A stretch of DNA of 23,031 nt. Origin: an uncultured Bacteroidales bacterium (GTDB lineage: Bacteria; Bacteroidota; Bacteroidia; Bacteroidales; F082). The stretch is from positions 1-23,031 of the forward strand of contig CALAZZ010000107.1 in the NCBI GenBank assembly GCA_937926515.1. Reading direction: 5' to 3'. Positions 1 through 7,390 of the stretch are shown here, in pieces; position 1 is the first letter of the stretch; each line of letters starts with the position of its first letter. Under the pieces are notes generated by a model, which saw nothing but the letters and a program-made list of their open reading frames with translations, was not told the origin of the DNA and made no database searches. A program made the position numbers and the translations under genes.

Positions 1-68
1 TTTTTAATGGCTGCCACATTGGCTACATTTGCCTTCAGGAATGATTATTGAAGTGGTCGTTTCATTAT

Positions 69-797
69 ATGAACAAAGAAAAGCAAAATCTGGTGCGGAG
101 TGCGATTATACCGGCATTGCTCGTTTTAATCATGTGGCTCGTCAAAATTTCGGAGACGATCTTCAGTTACCGCCTGTCCTTTTTAGGCATTAAACCACTC
201 AGCATGGAAGGGTTACCGGGTATTATTCTGGCACCTTTTCTGCATGGCGACTGGAACCATTTGATGGCAAACACCTTACCTATGCTCATATTAGGGTCGG
301 CACTGTTTCTGTTTTATCGCCCCATTGCCTATCGTGTTTTGGTATTGATTACTGTGCTTACAGGGTTATGGGTCTGGTTGGGAGCGCGCGAAGCCACTCA
401 TATTGGAGCTAGTGGTGTTATTTATGGCTTATCGGCCTTTTTGCTTATAAGCGGTTTAATTCGAAAACATCCCAGGTTAATGGCTTTATCACTTGTTGTG
501 GTCTTCCTGTACGGGGGAATGATATGGGGTGTATTCCCCGAATTCTTCCCGGAACGTAATATTTCATGGGAATCTCACCTGGCAGGCATGGTAGCCGGTT
601 TGATCCTGGCAATTTTTTATAAATCGGAAGGACCTCAGCGGCCAAAGTATTCATGGGAAATTGAGGAGGAAGAAGAAATGCTAATTGCCGAATCCGATCC
701 TGAAAACCGCACCCATGATGATGATACCTATTGGAATGTGCCCGAACCGGATAAGGATGAATTGAAGATTGTATATCGGTTCAGAAAGAAACACTAA
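69..797 (+). CDS. Rhomboid family intramembrane serine protease
   Basis: Predicted rhomboid protease, which cleaves transmembrane substrates inside the inner membrane. Numbered from the ATG at 69, the HxxxN motif (His64, Asn68, in HLMANTLP), the catalytic GASG (113-116, Ser115) and the second catalytic residue His170 in SHLAGMVAG are all present, so the protease should be active. About six hydrophobic segments span residues 10-185. The soluble C-terminus (about 190-242) is unusual in being strongly acidic, with a run of five Glu near 198-203 and a DDD cluster near 217. The frame is open back to a TTG at 48, but the ATG at 69 is preferred because the extra seven residues add no recognisable element. 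The gene converges on the barrel protein to its right with only 4 bp between stops. Substrate unknown; family assignment is firm. Confidence 0.9.
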   Translation: MNKEKQNLVRSAIIPALLVLIMWLVKISETIFSYRLSFLGIKPLSMEGLPGIILAPFLHGDWNHLMANTLPMLILGSALFLFYRPIAYRVLVLITVLTGLWVWLGAREATHIGASGVIYGLSAFLLISGLIRKHPRLMALSLVVVFLYGGMIWGVFPEFFPERNISWESHLAGMVAGLILAIFYKSEGPQRPKYSWEIEEEEEMLIAESDPENRTHDDDTYWNVPEPDKDELKIVYRFRKKH

Positions 798-801
798 GCC
801 A

Positions 802-1449
802 TTAATCGAAAAAATAAATCCGCAATCCCAGCCCCAGGCTGAATGCTTGCATAAACTTCACTTCGGACGATTTCAATGCATTGTATAAATATAAATCGTT
901 GGTGGTGACAAGCATATAAATGCCAATTCCTGATAACAGGTCCGGCAAAGTTCGGGTCAATTCCAACCCCAGATCAAGGTAGGCTCTCACTGCATTGGGA
1001 GAATAGTAACCTGAAGGAATGAAATCAGGCAGACCAAAAAACGTTAATTCACTGCTGAACAACTGATAACTTCCGCTTAAACCGATAAAAGGCTTGAGAT
1101 AATTTTCCCTAAAAAATTGATGATGGCCGAAATGATAGCTAAATTGCACAAGCAGTTTGTGCACAGGTTCATAGGTTTGGCTCGCTGGGGCAAATCCATA
1201 TCCCACTGCAAAGTCAAAATACTTATTTTCATCGAGGTACCAGCCTGAATAGGCAGAGAGCATTCCCTTGTTTCCGGCAAATTGAATCTGAGCAAGGTCG
1301 GGCACAAGCCAACCCGGCTTCTGTTGTGGCTCCTCAGCATGTGCAAATTTAGTGAGTCCGCACAAGGCTATAATCAAGATTACACAGCGTATAGTCAAGC
1401 CGTTAAATAGAATTGGTATGAATGGTAATTGTTTCTTCATCAACTTCAA
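802..1449 (-). CDS. Predicted outer-membrane beta-barrel protein (acyloxyacyl hydrolase-like size), function unknown
   Basis: I do not recognise a named family with confidence. The protein has an N-terminal signal peptide ending in an AHA cleavage site before EEPQQKPGW. After it come alternating amphipathic strands rich in Gly, Tyr and Phe, ending in LGLGLRIYFFD, a typical barrel C-terminus. At about 200 residues it would fit an 8- to 10-strand barrel; a PagL-like or OmpW-like fold is possible but not shown. The start is uncertain. ATGs at 1449 and 1440 lie inside the upstream phosphoesterase gene (overlap 47 or 38 bp) and give an over-long leader. A TTG at 1398, just past that gene's stop, would give an ordinary signal peptide (TIRCVILIIALCGL then the cleavage site). 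It is probably cotranscribed with the phosphoesterase. Confidence 0.7.
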   Translation of the reverse strand: MKLMKKQLPFIPILFNGLTIRCVILIIALCGLTKFAHAEEPQQKPGWLVPDLAQIQFAGNKGMLSAYSGWYLDENKYFDFAVGYGFAPASQTYEPVHKLLVQFSYHFGHHQFFRENYLKPFIGLSGSYQLFSSELTFFGLPDFIPSGYYSPNAVRAYLDLGLELTRTLPDLLSGIGIYMLVTTNDLYLYNALKSSEVKFMQAFSLGLGLRIYFFD

Positions 1450-2221
1450 TTACACGATAAACACCCATTTGGGGAGCTCCGCCAACCAGGTAAGTGATGC
1501 CATCTTCATCCAACTGATTGGGATAATGGTGGTGTCCATGTATGGATAAACTAACATGGTAATCAACCATCATAGTTTTATACTTTTCAGACAATTCCGG
1601 CGTATAGGTATCATCCCAGGGTGGCACATGTGAAATCACAAAAACATGCCGATAATCTTCCTTCTCCGAGAGCTGCTGCCCAAGCCAATCAAAATCAGGT
1701 AATTCCGGTGTCAGTTCGAGAACAACATTATTGAAAAAAACAAACTTAATGTCATGAAAACTAAAGCTATAATTCTCCGGGCCAAACATCTGCTTGTAAA
1801 TGGCCCTGCCATTTACCAATACATCATGATTGCCTATCACAGTAAAATAAGGCTTCTGAAGTCTTCCCATAATTCCATGAAAAGTTTCATACTCCTTTAA
1901 AAAACCTCCATCAGCCATATCCCCTGCATGTATCACGAACAGTATCGAGCTATCGTTGCTGATCATGTCAACTGCTCGTGCCAGATCATGAAAATAACCA
2001 TGATTGTCAGCAACCACAGCAAACTTAATTGGCTCATCAGGGCCTATTTTCTGCTTAAGCATTGATATTTTATCTCTATTTTGCACACGGGTTTCTTTCA
2101 TATCCGCTCTCACACTGGCTGAATAGGGAGTGTACTCGAAAAGCCGGTCACAACCGGACAAGAGTAAAGTACTCAGAATAAAGGTCAGGCTCAACCCAAA
2201 AGGGACATTAGAAATCTTCAT
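1403..2221 (-). CDS. Calcineurin-like metallophosphoesterase, predicted lipoprotein
   Basis: Dinuclear-metal phosphoesterase of the calcineurin-like superfamily, probably anchored in the envelope. All signature blocks are visible in order: ADNH (71-74, the DxH block), GD at 100-101 with Asp104 following, GNHD (130-133), His198 in ISHVPPWDD, and GHHH (229-232). The fold and metal site therefore look complete. The N-terminus ends in a lipobox, LLLSGC, with Cys24 as the acylation site. At 272 residues it is single-domain. Substrate cannot be read from sequence; members of this superfamily act on phosphomonoesters, phosphodiesters or nucleotides. It is divergently transcribed from the gene at 2358 and overlaps the downstream barrel gene, which suggests a two-gene transcript. 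Confidence 0.9.
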   Translation of the reverse strand: MKISNVPFGLSLTFILSTLLLSGCDRLFEYTPYSASVRADMKETRVQNRDKISMLKQKIGPDEPIKFAVVADNHGYFHDLARAVDMISNDSSILFVIHAGDMADGGFLKEYETFHGIMGRLQKPYFTVIGNHDVLVNGRAIYKQMFGPENYSFSFHDIKFVFFNNVVLELTPELPDFDWLGQQLSEKEDYRHVFVISHVPPWDDTYTPELSEKYKTMMVDYHVSLSIHGHHHYPNQLDEDGITYLVGGAPQMGVYRVIEVDEETITIHTNSI

Positions 2222-2252
2222 TTAATTAACTTGTTCGATCACAAATATTTAG

Positions 2253-2260
2253 CAAAAATA
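2253..2260 (-). promoter_or_regulatory. Candidate -7 element for the phosphoesterase gene
   Basis: On the minus strand this reads TATTTTTG, a full match to the Bacteroidota -7 consensus TANNTTTG. It lies about 30 bp upstream of the ATG at 2221. No good TTTG-type -33 element is seen at the right distance, so this is a weak-to-moderate call. Confidence 0.35.
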
Positions 2261-2315
2261 TAAAAAATTATTAGACTCGATTTTGTGTTTTCCTAACAAA
2301 TGTTAAAACCAAAGA

Positions 2316-2342
2316 TTGACTTAAGATATGTTGTGATCTTTG
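2316..2342 (+). promoter_or_regulatory. Candidate promoter for the YkgB/DoxX-like gene
   Basis: TTG at 2316-2318 and GATCTTTG at 2335-2342 (7 of 8 positions, counting the free ones, against TANNTTTG) are separated by 16 bp. This resembles a Bacteroidota -33/-7 pair, slightly short in spacing, 15 bp before the ATG at 2358. The short leader is a weakness. Confidence 0.3.
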
Positions 2343-2357
2343 TAAAAAATTAGAATC

Positions 2358-2846
2358 ATGAATTTTGATGAAAAAAAATTTCAACAAATAGATAAAGCTA
2401 TAACGAGCTGGATGGCTAAAAAGGGAATTTTGCTTCTCAGGATCAGTATTGGTATTATTTTTCTTTGGTTTGGTGTACTGAAGTTCTTCCCCGGCTTAAG
2501 TCCGGCCGAAAGCCTGGCTATTAACACTATAAAGCTTCTCAGTTTAGGTTTATTATCTGAACAATTTATCATCTTCGGGCTTGCCGCCTGGGAATCATTG
2601 ATTGGCCTTGGTCTGGTGTTTAACAAGTTCATGCGGATAACTTTGCTGTTGCTTTACCTTCAAATGATAGGCACGCTAAGCCCAATATTTCTTTTTCCGG
2701 CTGAAGTGTTTACACAATTTCCATACGCGTTGACGCTTGAAGGTCAATACATATTTAAGAATATGGTCGTCATCAGTGCAGGTATTGTACTTGGCGCGAC
2801 TGTTCGTGGCGGTTTCATTGTTGCTGACAAAAAATCAAAGCGCTGA
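2358..2846 (+). CDS. YkgB/DoxX-like small membrane protein
   Basis: A four-helix inner-membrane protein of 162 residues that resembles the DoxX-superfamily YkgB (DUF417) group. The first helix carries the characteristic stretch LRISIGIIFLWFGVLKFFPG, followed by LSPAESLA. Helices follow at about 62-82, 88-108 and 130-150, and the conserved ALTLEGQYIFKNMVVISAG block precedes the last helix. The ATG at 2358 is the first in frame and gives a charged, Lys-rich N-terminus before helix 1. It stands alone, with a 215-bp gap before the carbonic anhydrase gene. DoxX relatives have been linked to thiosulfate oxidation, quinone-linked redox or stress responses; nothing in the sequence decides between these. 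Confidence 0.75.
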   Translation: MNFDEKKFQQIDKAITSWMAKKGILLLRISIGIIFLWFGVLKFFPGLSPAESLAINTIKLLSLGLLSEQFIIFGLAAWESLIGLGLVFNKFMRITLLLLYLQMIGTLSPIFLFPAEVFTQFPYALTLEGQYIFKNMVVISAGIVLGATVRGGFIVADKKSKR

Positions 2847-3027
2847 TCATTTATCATAATTCAAGAAACAAGTTGATCCTCAGTCATCAATCACAATAAG
2901 TCAATAATCTATTTGAAACACTGCTTGTTTTATGTAAGATGAGACCATAGGATTAGGTTAGACAATCTAAAGGTTGACCCTAATTATTTTGGTTTCCACC
3001 GATCAACTTTTATTACATTGCAGCGAT

Positions 3028-3044
3028 TTATTAACGTGTAATAA
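3028..3044. promoter_or_regulatory. Inverted repeat upstream of the carbonic anhydrase gene
   Basis: TTATTA and TAATAA arms (6 bp, perfect) flank a 5-bp ACGTG spacer, ending 17 bp before the ATG at 3062. The position suits an operator. AT-rich palindromes this short also arise by chance in such sequence, so confidence is low. Confidence 0.25.
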
Positions 3045-3061
3045 TTACAAACTTTAGCTTT

Positions 3062-3835
3062 ATGAAGTCTATAACCGGATACCTCATGTTTACAAGCCTG
3101 GTGATATTATCAATATCAAGCTGCAAAACAAGCGAAACCATACACGATGATTGTGATGATGTACACTGGTCCTATTCCGGCAACACTGGCCCAGATCATT
3201 GGAAAGATCTTTGCTCAGGATATGCAGATTGTGGCCATCAGAGGCAATCACCTGTCAATATAAGTGGTGCTGTTAGCAATGAAAATCTTTCTGCGATCAA
3301 TTTCAATTATGGCAATACCAGGGTCGAAATCGAAAACAATGGACATACCATTGAGTTTGTGTGTGACCCCGGCAGCACATTACATATCAATGGCACAACT
3401 TATGAGTTATTACAATTTCATTATCATGGACTTAGCGAACATCAGCTAAATGGAATACATCATCCCCTCGAAGTACATTTTGTCCATAAAGCTACAGCTG
3501 ATGATTACGCAGTCATTGGAATCTTTTATGATGAAGGCGACGCTAACCCATTGTTTTCATCATTTCTCGAACATTTCCCGACAGAAGTAGGAACTTATGA
3601 AGACCACTCGGTCGAGATTGACCTTTCAACTTTATTACCTGATAATAAGTCGTATTTTCATTATAGTGGTTCATTGACAACCCCCCCATGTTCTGAAGTG
3701 GTTGATTGGTATGTATTGCAGCACACTGTCAGTGCTTCTGAGGCTCAAATAAATGCTTTTCAAGCTATTCTGAACAATAACTACCGGCCAATACAGGAAC
3801 TAAACGGCCGGGTTATTTATGAGTTTAATGAATAG
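3062..3835 (+). CDS. Alpha-class carbonic anhydrase, predicted lipoprotein
   Basis: Zinc enzyme interconverting CO2 and bicarbonate outside the cytoplasm. The active site is complete: zinc ligands His120 and His122 (FHYHGLSEH) and His139 (EVHFVH), Glu126 in SEH, the proton-shuttle-type His95 (NNGH), and the Thr pair at 206-207 in SLTTPPCSE. Cys57 (near the QSPVNI block) and Cys210 (TTPPC) occupy the positions of the disulfide known in bacterial alpha enzymes. The N-terminus has a lipobox, SISSC with Cys21, so the mature protein should be membrane-anchored in the periplasm or at the surface. At 257 residues it has the usual single-domain length. It is monocistronic, with a small possible gene 63 bp downstream. 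Role inferred: CO2/bicarbonate supply or pH balance at the envelope. Confidence 0.95.
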   Translation: MKSITGYLMFTSLVILSISSCKTSETIHDDCDDVHWSYSGNTGPDHWKDLCSGYADCGHQRQSPVNISGAVSNENLSAINFNYGNTRVEIENNGHTIEFVCDPGSTLHINGTTYELLQFHYHGLSEHQLNGIHHPLEVHFVHKATADDYAVIGIFYDEGDANPLFSSFLEHFPTEVGTYEDHSVEIDLSTLLPDNKSYFHYSGSLTTPPCSEVVDWYVLQHTVSASEAQINAFQAILNNNYRPIQELNGRVIYEFNE

Positions 3836-3898
3836 CGTTTTTAATTCAGCCTTTTATCATGTTTTGCATAAACCTTGGAGCACCAGCCTAACATCTTG

Positions 3899-4060
3899 AT
3901 GGATGTGCCTGTAAAAAACCCTTCCAAACTACAACATGCCCAACCTAAATTATTGAATATGGATCATCTGAAACAACTGCTTATGGCTAGAGCACTACAT
4001 GAATCGTTGAATGAATTGTCTCATTCTATTAAGTTGATAGAAAATCACACTAACAGCTGA
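3899..4060 (+). CDS. Possible small protein of 53 residues
   Basis: An ATG-started frame of 53 codons fills most of the gap between the carbonic anhydrase gene and the convergent secreted-protein gene. An in-frame TTG at 3875 would add eight residues. The C-terminal part (MDHLKQLL through SIKLIENH) looks amphipathic-helical with regular Leu spacing. No signal peptide, Cys motif or known family is visible. Codon use is not odd, but a short open frame in this AT-rich gap may be chance. Reported because nothing else explains the stretch. Confidence 0.3.
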   Translation: MDVPVKNPSKLQHAQPKLLNMDHLKQLLMARALHESLNELSHSIKLIENHTNS

Positions 4061-4085
4061 AATTGAAGCTGCAGCCTGGACCTTA

Positions 4086-5672
4086 TTATTGAATCACCAA
4101 ACGTTTGGTAATTACTTCAGCATTTGAGGTTAATTGAATTATGTAAACACCTGGGGAGATATTACTACAATCAAACGAAAAGCTGTGTGCACCTGAGCGT
4201 AATTCATTCTTCAATAAGTTCTTGATCAGACGTCCTCCCATATTGAATAAATCGATTGTAATCCTTGTCTGATTGGGCAGTTCAAATCTTATTTCGAACA
4301 TCCTGCCAGCCGGATTAGGTCGGATATTCAATTCGGATGAAATATGAAGTTCATCTAAATTTACCAAATAGTCACACGTCGGAGTGATCCCTGTTTCGTA
4401 CAAACCAAATTCATCATCAAGGTAGCATCGTAATGCCTGAGCTTCAAAAATATCCACCGCACAATGGTATGAGGGTGATGGTAGTAAGTAGGATTCAACT
4501 GGGCCAATTTTCTCAATGATCATACCTTCGATTGACCAGTGTTCCTCCGTATTCATATATGAATCCAATACAATGTATCTGAGCGATTTATCATTTATAA
4601 TTGTATCTCCCTTTGATATTACGGTGGCCATTGAAACGCTGTCGCATTCAAGTTCCAGATTCCCGATTCGGGATGCAGGTATAAGCCAGTGATCCCCAAC
4701 ATTGGCCGAAAAATCAAAGAGTGTGTAAAACCGTTCGTGCCTGTATATAAAAACCTTATCAGCATTGGCATGCAGATACTCTTTCCCTAAAAATTTTTCA
4801 TGGTAGCTGTGATCACTAAAGTCATAAAAGTACTGGAACTTTTCTAAAACAGCTGCTTTAATGCCTCCCAACAGCGTATCAGCTGTATATGTGACTTGTG
4901 TATAACCAACCCTGTCAACATTATTGTAATCGTAATACCAGCTTGCACCGGCTACGGGGAAGGGTTCATAAAATGTAGTCATATATAGAATAAAGAAAAA
5001 GCAGACATCAAAGCCCGGCCCCATAGAGCTATAAATAGGTTCGAAATAATAACAATCAGCTGAGGCGTACTCAACAAGTTCATCTAGCGACAAGATGATC
5101 GGATTTCCTTCACTAAAGGTGAACGTCCCTATTAAAACACCTTCAATGAATATATTAAAGTATTGTAAGTCTTTTTCAACATCAGGATTCCACAATTCGA
5201 GGTACATGAGTATGGATCTTTCATTGAAGGCTTTGAAATTCAATAAATAATAAGAAGTGATATTGGTAAGCGTAAAAGCTTCATTATCAGTAACAACTTC
5301 TATTTCATAATAAGGAGGGTTATCCTGGTCAGAAGGTGATGTATCAAGATATGTATAATGCTCGTTTTCAGCTGTGATTAATTCATTATTCAGTAGTATC
5401 AGGTCCTCACCCGGAAGGGTTCTTTTGTAAATATTACATCCCAGAATGTCTGAACGATTTGATTCAGGAATCACATCCCACAACAGTTTTATGGCCTCAT
5501 GCGTTCCTGTTGTATAGATGTAATTATTTACAGTTCTATGCACTTCATTTGATATTGCATTAGTCACAATATCCTGATTCAAAGCGTTTTGATAATGTGA
5601 TTTCACTTTTGAAGGCGTGTTGATTGTAAGTGCAAGAATGCTCGCAACGAACAGAATGACATTGTTTTTCAT
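4086..5672 (-). CDS. Secreted protein with type IX secretion C-terminal sorting domain
   Basis: A 528-residue exported protein with an N-terminal signal peptide (KNNVILFVASILALTI) and a C-terminal type A sorting domain at about 447-528. The sorting domain shows the hallmark blocks: IRPNPAG, the hydrophobic-Asp-Leu-Phe-Asn-Met-Gly-Gly turn at 474-480, Arg-Ser-Gly-Ala-His at 492-496, and the terminal SPGVYIIQL with ITKRLVIQ. Such domains direct proteins through the type IX system to the cell surface. Residues about 48-140 look like a fibronectin type III-like domain (IKLLWDVIPESN, YYEIEVVT). Residues about 240-435 carry DFSANVGDHW, GDTIINDKSLRY, IIEKIGPVES and LRCYLDDEFGLY, a module I associate with uncharacterised type IX cargo. 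No catalytic motif was found. No partner gene for it lies nearby. Confidence 0.85.
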   Translation of the reverse strand: MKNNVILFVASILALTINTPSKVKSHYQNALNQDIVTNAISNEVHRTVNNYIYTTGTHEAIKLLWDVIPESNRSDILGCNIYKRTLPGEDLILLNNELITAENEHYTYLDTSPSDQDNPPYYEIEVVTDNEAFTLTNITSYYLLNFKAFNERSILMYLELWNPDVEKDLQYFNIFIEGVLIGTFTFSEGNPIILSLDELVEYASADCYYFEPIYSSMGPGFDVCFFFILYMTTFYEPFPVAGASWYYDYNNVDRVGYTQVTYTADTLLGGIKAAVLEKFQYFYDFSDHSYHEKFLGKEYLHANADKVFIYRHERFYTLFDFSANVGDHWLIPASRIGNLELECDSVSMATVISKGDTIINDKSLRYIVLDSYMNTEEHWSIEGMIIEKIGPVESYLLPSPSYHCAVDIFEAQALRCYLDDEFGLYETGITPTCDYLVNLDELHISSELNIRPNPAGRMFEIRFELPNQTRITIDLFNMGGRLIKNLLKNELRSGAHSFSFDCSNISPGVYIIQLTSNAEVITKRLVIQ

Positions 5673-6031
5673 GGCTTGTGCTTGTTATATTAGACCGAAA
5701 TCATTGAAATTATGGAGTCAGTACCTGGAAGGTGGCAGCTAATGGCAGTCAAAAAAAAGTATTGTCTTATTTTTATGACAGTTAATAAACCTGTTTACCC
5801 CTATTGGGAAATAAACATTTTATCCACAAAACATTATTAATGAACAATCTGTTGCACAATTTAACACCTCAAACTAGAGATCCCTAATTTGAATCAACAA
5901 TATGAATTTTTACGTTAGGTTAAGAAATAATCTACCGGGAAGCATTTTTTTATCAAAATCATGTGTTAAAAAGATTTTTCTATTTTTGTGCATATTAACA
6001 GATTGATTGAAACTATAACAGAATTAGCAAG
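5673..6031. other. 359-bp divergent spacer with a DnaA box and a promoter
   Basis: No gene is seen. This AT-rich spacer separates the type IX cargo gene (minus) from the DUF3276 gene (plus). It holds a perfect DnaA box, TTATCCACA, at 5820-5828 and a TATTTTTG -7 element at 5981-5988. A TGTTAA/TTAACA inverted pair (5963-5968 and 5995-6000) surrounds that promoter. No cluster of DnaA boxes is present, so this is not by itself an origin. Confidence 0.5.
5981..5988 (+). promoter_or_regulatory. -7 element for the DUF3276 gene
   Basis: TATTTTTG matches the Bacteroidota -7 consensus TANNTTTG exactly and lies 43 bp before the ATG at 6032, leaving a leader of about 35 nt. The -33 region near 5962 has only a weak TGTG. 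Confidence 0.45.
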
Positions 6032-6388
6032 ATGGAAGAGCAAGAAAAGCCGATTAGAAGAGAGGAATTGTTTTCACGCTCAGTAAGGGCCGGCAAACGC
6101 ACCTATTTCTTTGATGTGAAATCCACACGTAACGATGAACAGTATCTTACTGTGACAGAAAGCAAACGCCGATTTAACAACGAGCAGGGCAAATTCTATT
6201 ATGAAAAACACAAGCTTTTTCTCTACAAGGAGGACTTTGAAAAGTTTGTGAAAGGACTGCAGGAATCCATTGACTTTATCGAGACAGGTAAGGTTCCTGA
6301 AGATTATGATAATCCTGACAAAGAGGGTGAAGAAAATAAAAGCCTGGATGTTTCGTTTGAAGATTTAGACAAGATGGACGATGCTTAG
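6032..6388 (+). CDS. DUF3276 family protein (Pur-alpha-like nucleic-acid-binding)
   Basis: A 118-residue cytoplasmic protein. Residues 11-84 are a clear DUF3276/PUR domain: EELFSRSVRAGKRTYFFDVK, then YLTVTESKRRF, then FYYEKHKLFLYKEDFEKF. The aromatic and basic residues of these strands are the kind used for single-stranded nucleic-acid binding in Pur-alpha relatives; a PUR-domain protein from Borrelia is known to bind nucleic acid. The tail, about 85-118, is highly acidic and probably disordered. The ATG at 6032 fits the family length. The gene sits 186 bp upstream of parA in the same orientation with its own promoter. The role in this organism is not established; the family call is firm. Confidence 0.88.
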   Translation: MEEQEKPIRREELFSRSVRAGKRTYFFDVKSTRNDEQYLTVTESKRRFNNEQGKFYYEKHKLFLYKEDFEKFVKGLQESIDFIETGKVPEDYDNPDKEGEENKSLDVSFEDLDKMDDA

Positions 6389-6513
6389 TCTGTCAGGCTG
6401 TTTCGTTATTCTCTAGCTGCCAATAACAGCATCTCTATCATTGATCACAGCTTTTAACCTAGGATGTTGAAAACTTCAATTAGGATGTCCCAAGCTGTTA
6501 CATCTAATTATTT

Positions 6514-6521
6514 TACTTTTG
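6514..6521 (+). promoter_or_regulatory. -7 element for the parAB operon
   Basis: TACTTTTG is an exact match to TANNTTTG, 53 bp before the parA ATG at 6575. A second exact match, TAAATTTG at 6554-6561, is too close to the start codon to be the main promoter. The -33 region is weak. Confidence 0.4.
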
Positions 6522-6574
6522 TTTGTACAAATCTTACAAGGCGTTTCAAAATATAAATTTGATTATCAATACTT

Positions 6575-7390
6575 ATGGGTAAAGTCGTAGCCATTGCTAA
6601 CCAAAAAGGTGGTGTTGGAAAAACCACAACAGCCATCAATCTGGCTGCTAGTCTTGCTGTGCTTGAATACAAAACGCTCATGATTGATGCCGATCCACAG
6701 GCCAACGCAACATCGGGTGTTGGTTTTGATCCAAAAAACGTCAAAACCAGCATTTACGAATGCATCATTGATGAAGTGAACCCCAAATCAGTGCTACTCG
6801 AAACGCATACACCCTTCCTTCACCTGTTGCCTGCACATATTGACCTGGTGGGTGCTGAAATTGAGATGATCAATATGCCCAACCGTGAGAAAATGATGAA
6901 ACGAACAGTAGACCGAATCCGTGATGACTATGATTTCGTAATCATTGATTGCTCTCCTTCACTGGGATTGATCACTGTAAATGCTCTTACCGCTGCTGAT
7001 TCAGTCATAATTCCTGTGCAATGTGAATATTTTGCCCTCGAAGGCTTGGGTAAACTTTTAAATACAATTAAAATCGTCCAAACCCGTCTCAATACCAACT
7101 TGGATATAGAAGGGATTTTACTCACCATGTTCGATACAAGGCTTCGCTTGTCAAAACAGGTTGTAGAAGAGGTAAAGACCCATTTCCAGCAGATGGTGTT
7201 TGATACCATTATCAATCGCAATACCCGGCTTAGTGAAGCCCCCAGTTTTGGTGAAACAATTATCATGCACGACGCCACCAGCACAGGTGCCGTGAATTAC
7301 CTTAATCTTGCACGTGAGATCCTGCAAAAGAACGGACTTACCAGAATGGTCGAAGCAGAGAAACAAATTGATACTTTAAATGATGAGTAA
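6575..7390 (+). CDS. parA: Chromosome-partitioning ATPase ParA (Soj)
   Basis: Deviant Walker-type ATPase that drives segregation of ParB-bound origin regions over the nucleoid. It begins with the deviant Walker A KGGVGKTT (11-18), followed by the IDADPQAN block (37-44) and a Walker B ending at Asp125 (FVIIDCSPSLG). The stretch VIIPVQCEYFALEGLGKL is typical of chromosomal Soj/ParA. At 271 residues and lacking an N-terminal DNA-binding domain, it is a small ParA of the chromosomal (type Ib-like length) class. It overlaps parB by 11 bp, so translation is probably coupled. Its place with parB, DUF5683, dapB and lepB fits an arrangement I know from Bacteroidota chromosomes and argues against a plasmid. 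Confidence 0.97.
   Translation: MGKVVAIANQKGGVGKTTTAINLAASLAVLEYKTLMIDADPQANATSGVGFDPKNVKTSIYECIIDEVNPKSVLLETHTPFLHLLPAHIDLVGAEIEMINMPNREKMMKRTVDRIRDDYDFVIIDCSPSLGLITVNALTAADSVIIPVQCEYFALEGLGKLLNTIKIVQTRLNTNLDIEGILLTMFDTRLRLSKQVVEEVKTHFQQMVFDTIINRNTRLSEAPSFGETIIMHDATSTGAVNYLNLAREILQKNGLTRMVEAEKQIDTLNDE

Noticed and set aside
1..51. C-terminal end of an upstream plus-strand gene at the window edge
   Set aside because: Two frames are open to stops at 44 and 51, giving 13-16 residues with no recognisable motif; no basis for choosing one.
7306..7321. CACGTG-centred sequence TCTTGCACGTGAGATC inside parA as a parS site
   Set aside because: Only 11 of 16 positions match the TGTTTCACGTGAAACA consensus, and the bases are accounted for by codons in parA. 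Too weak to call.
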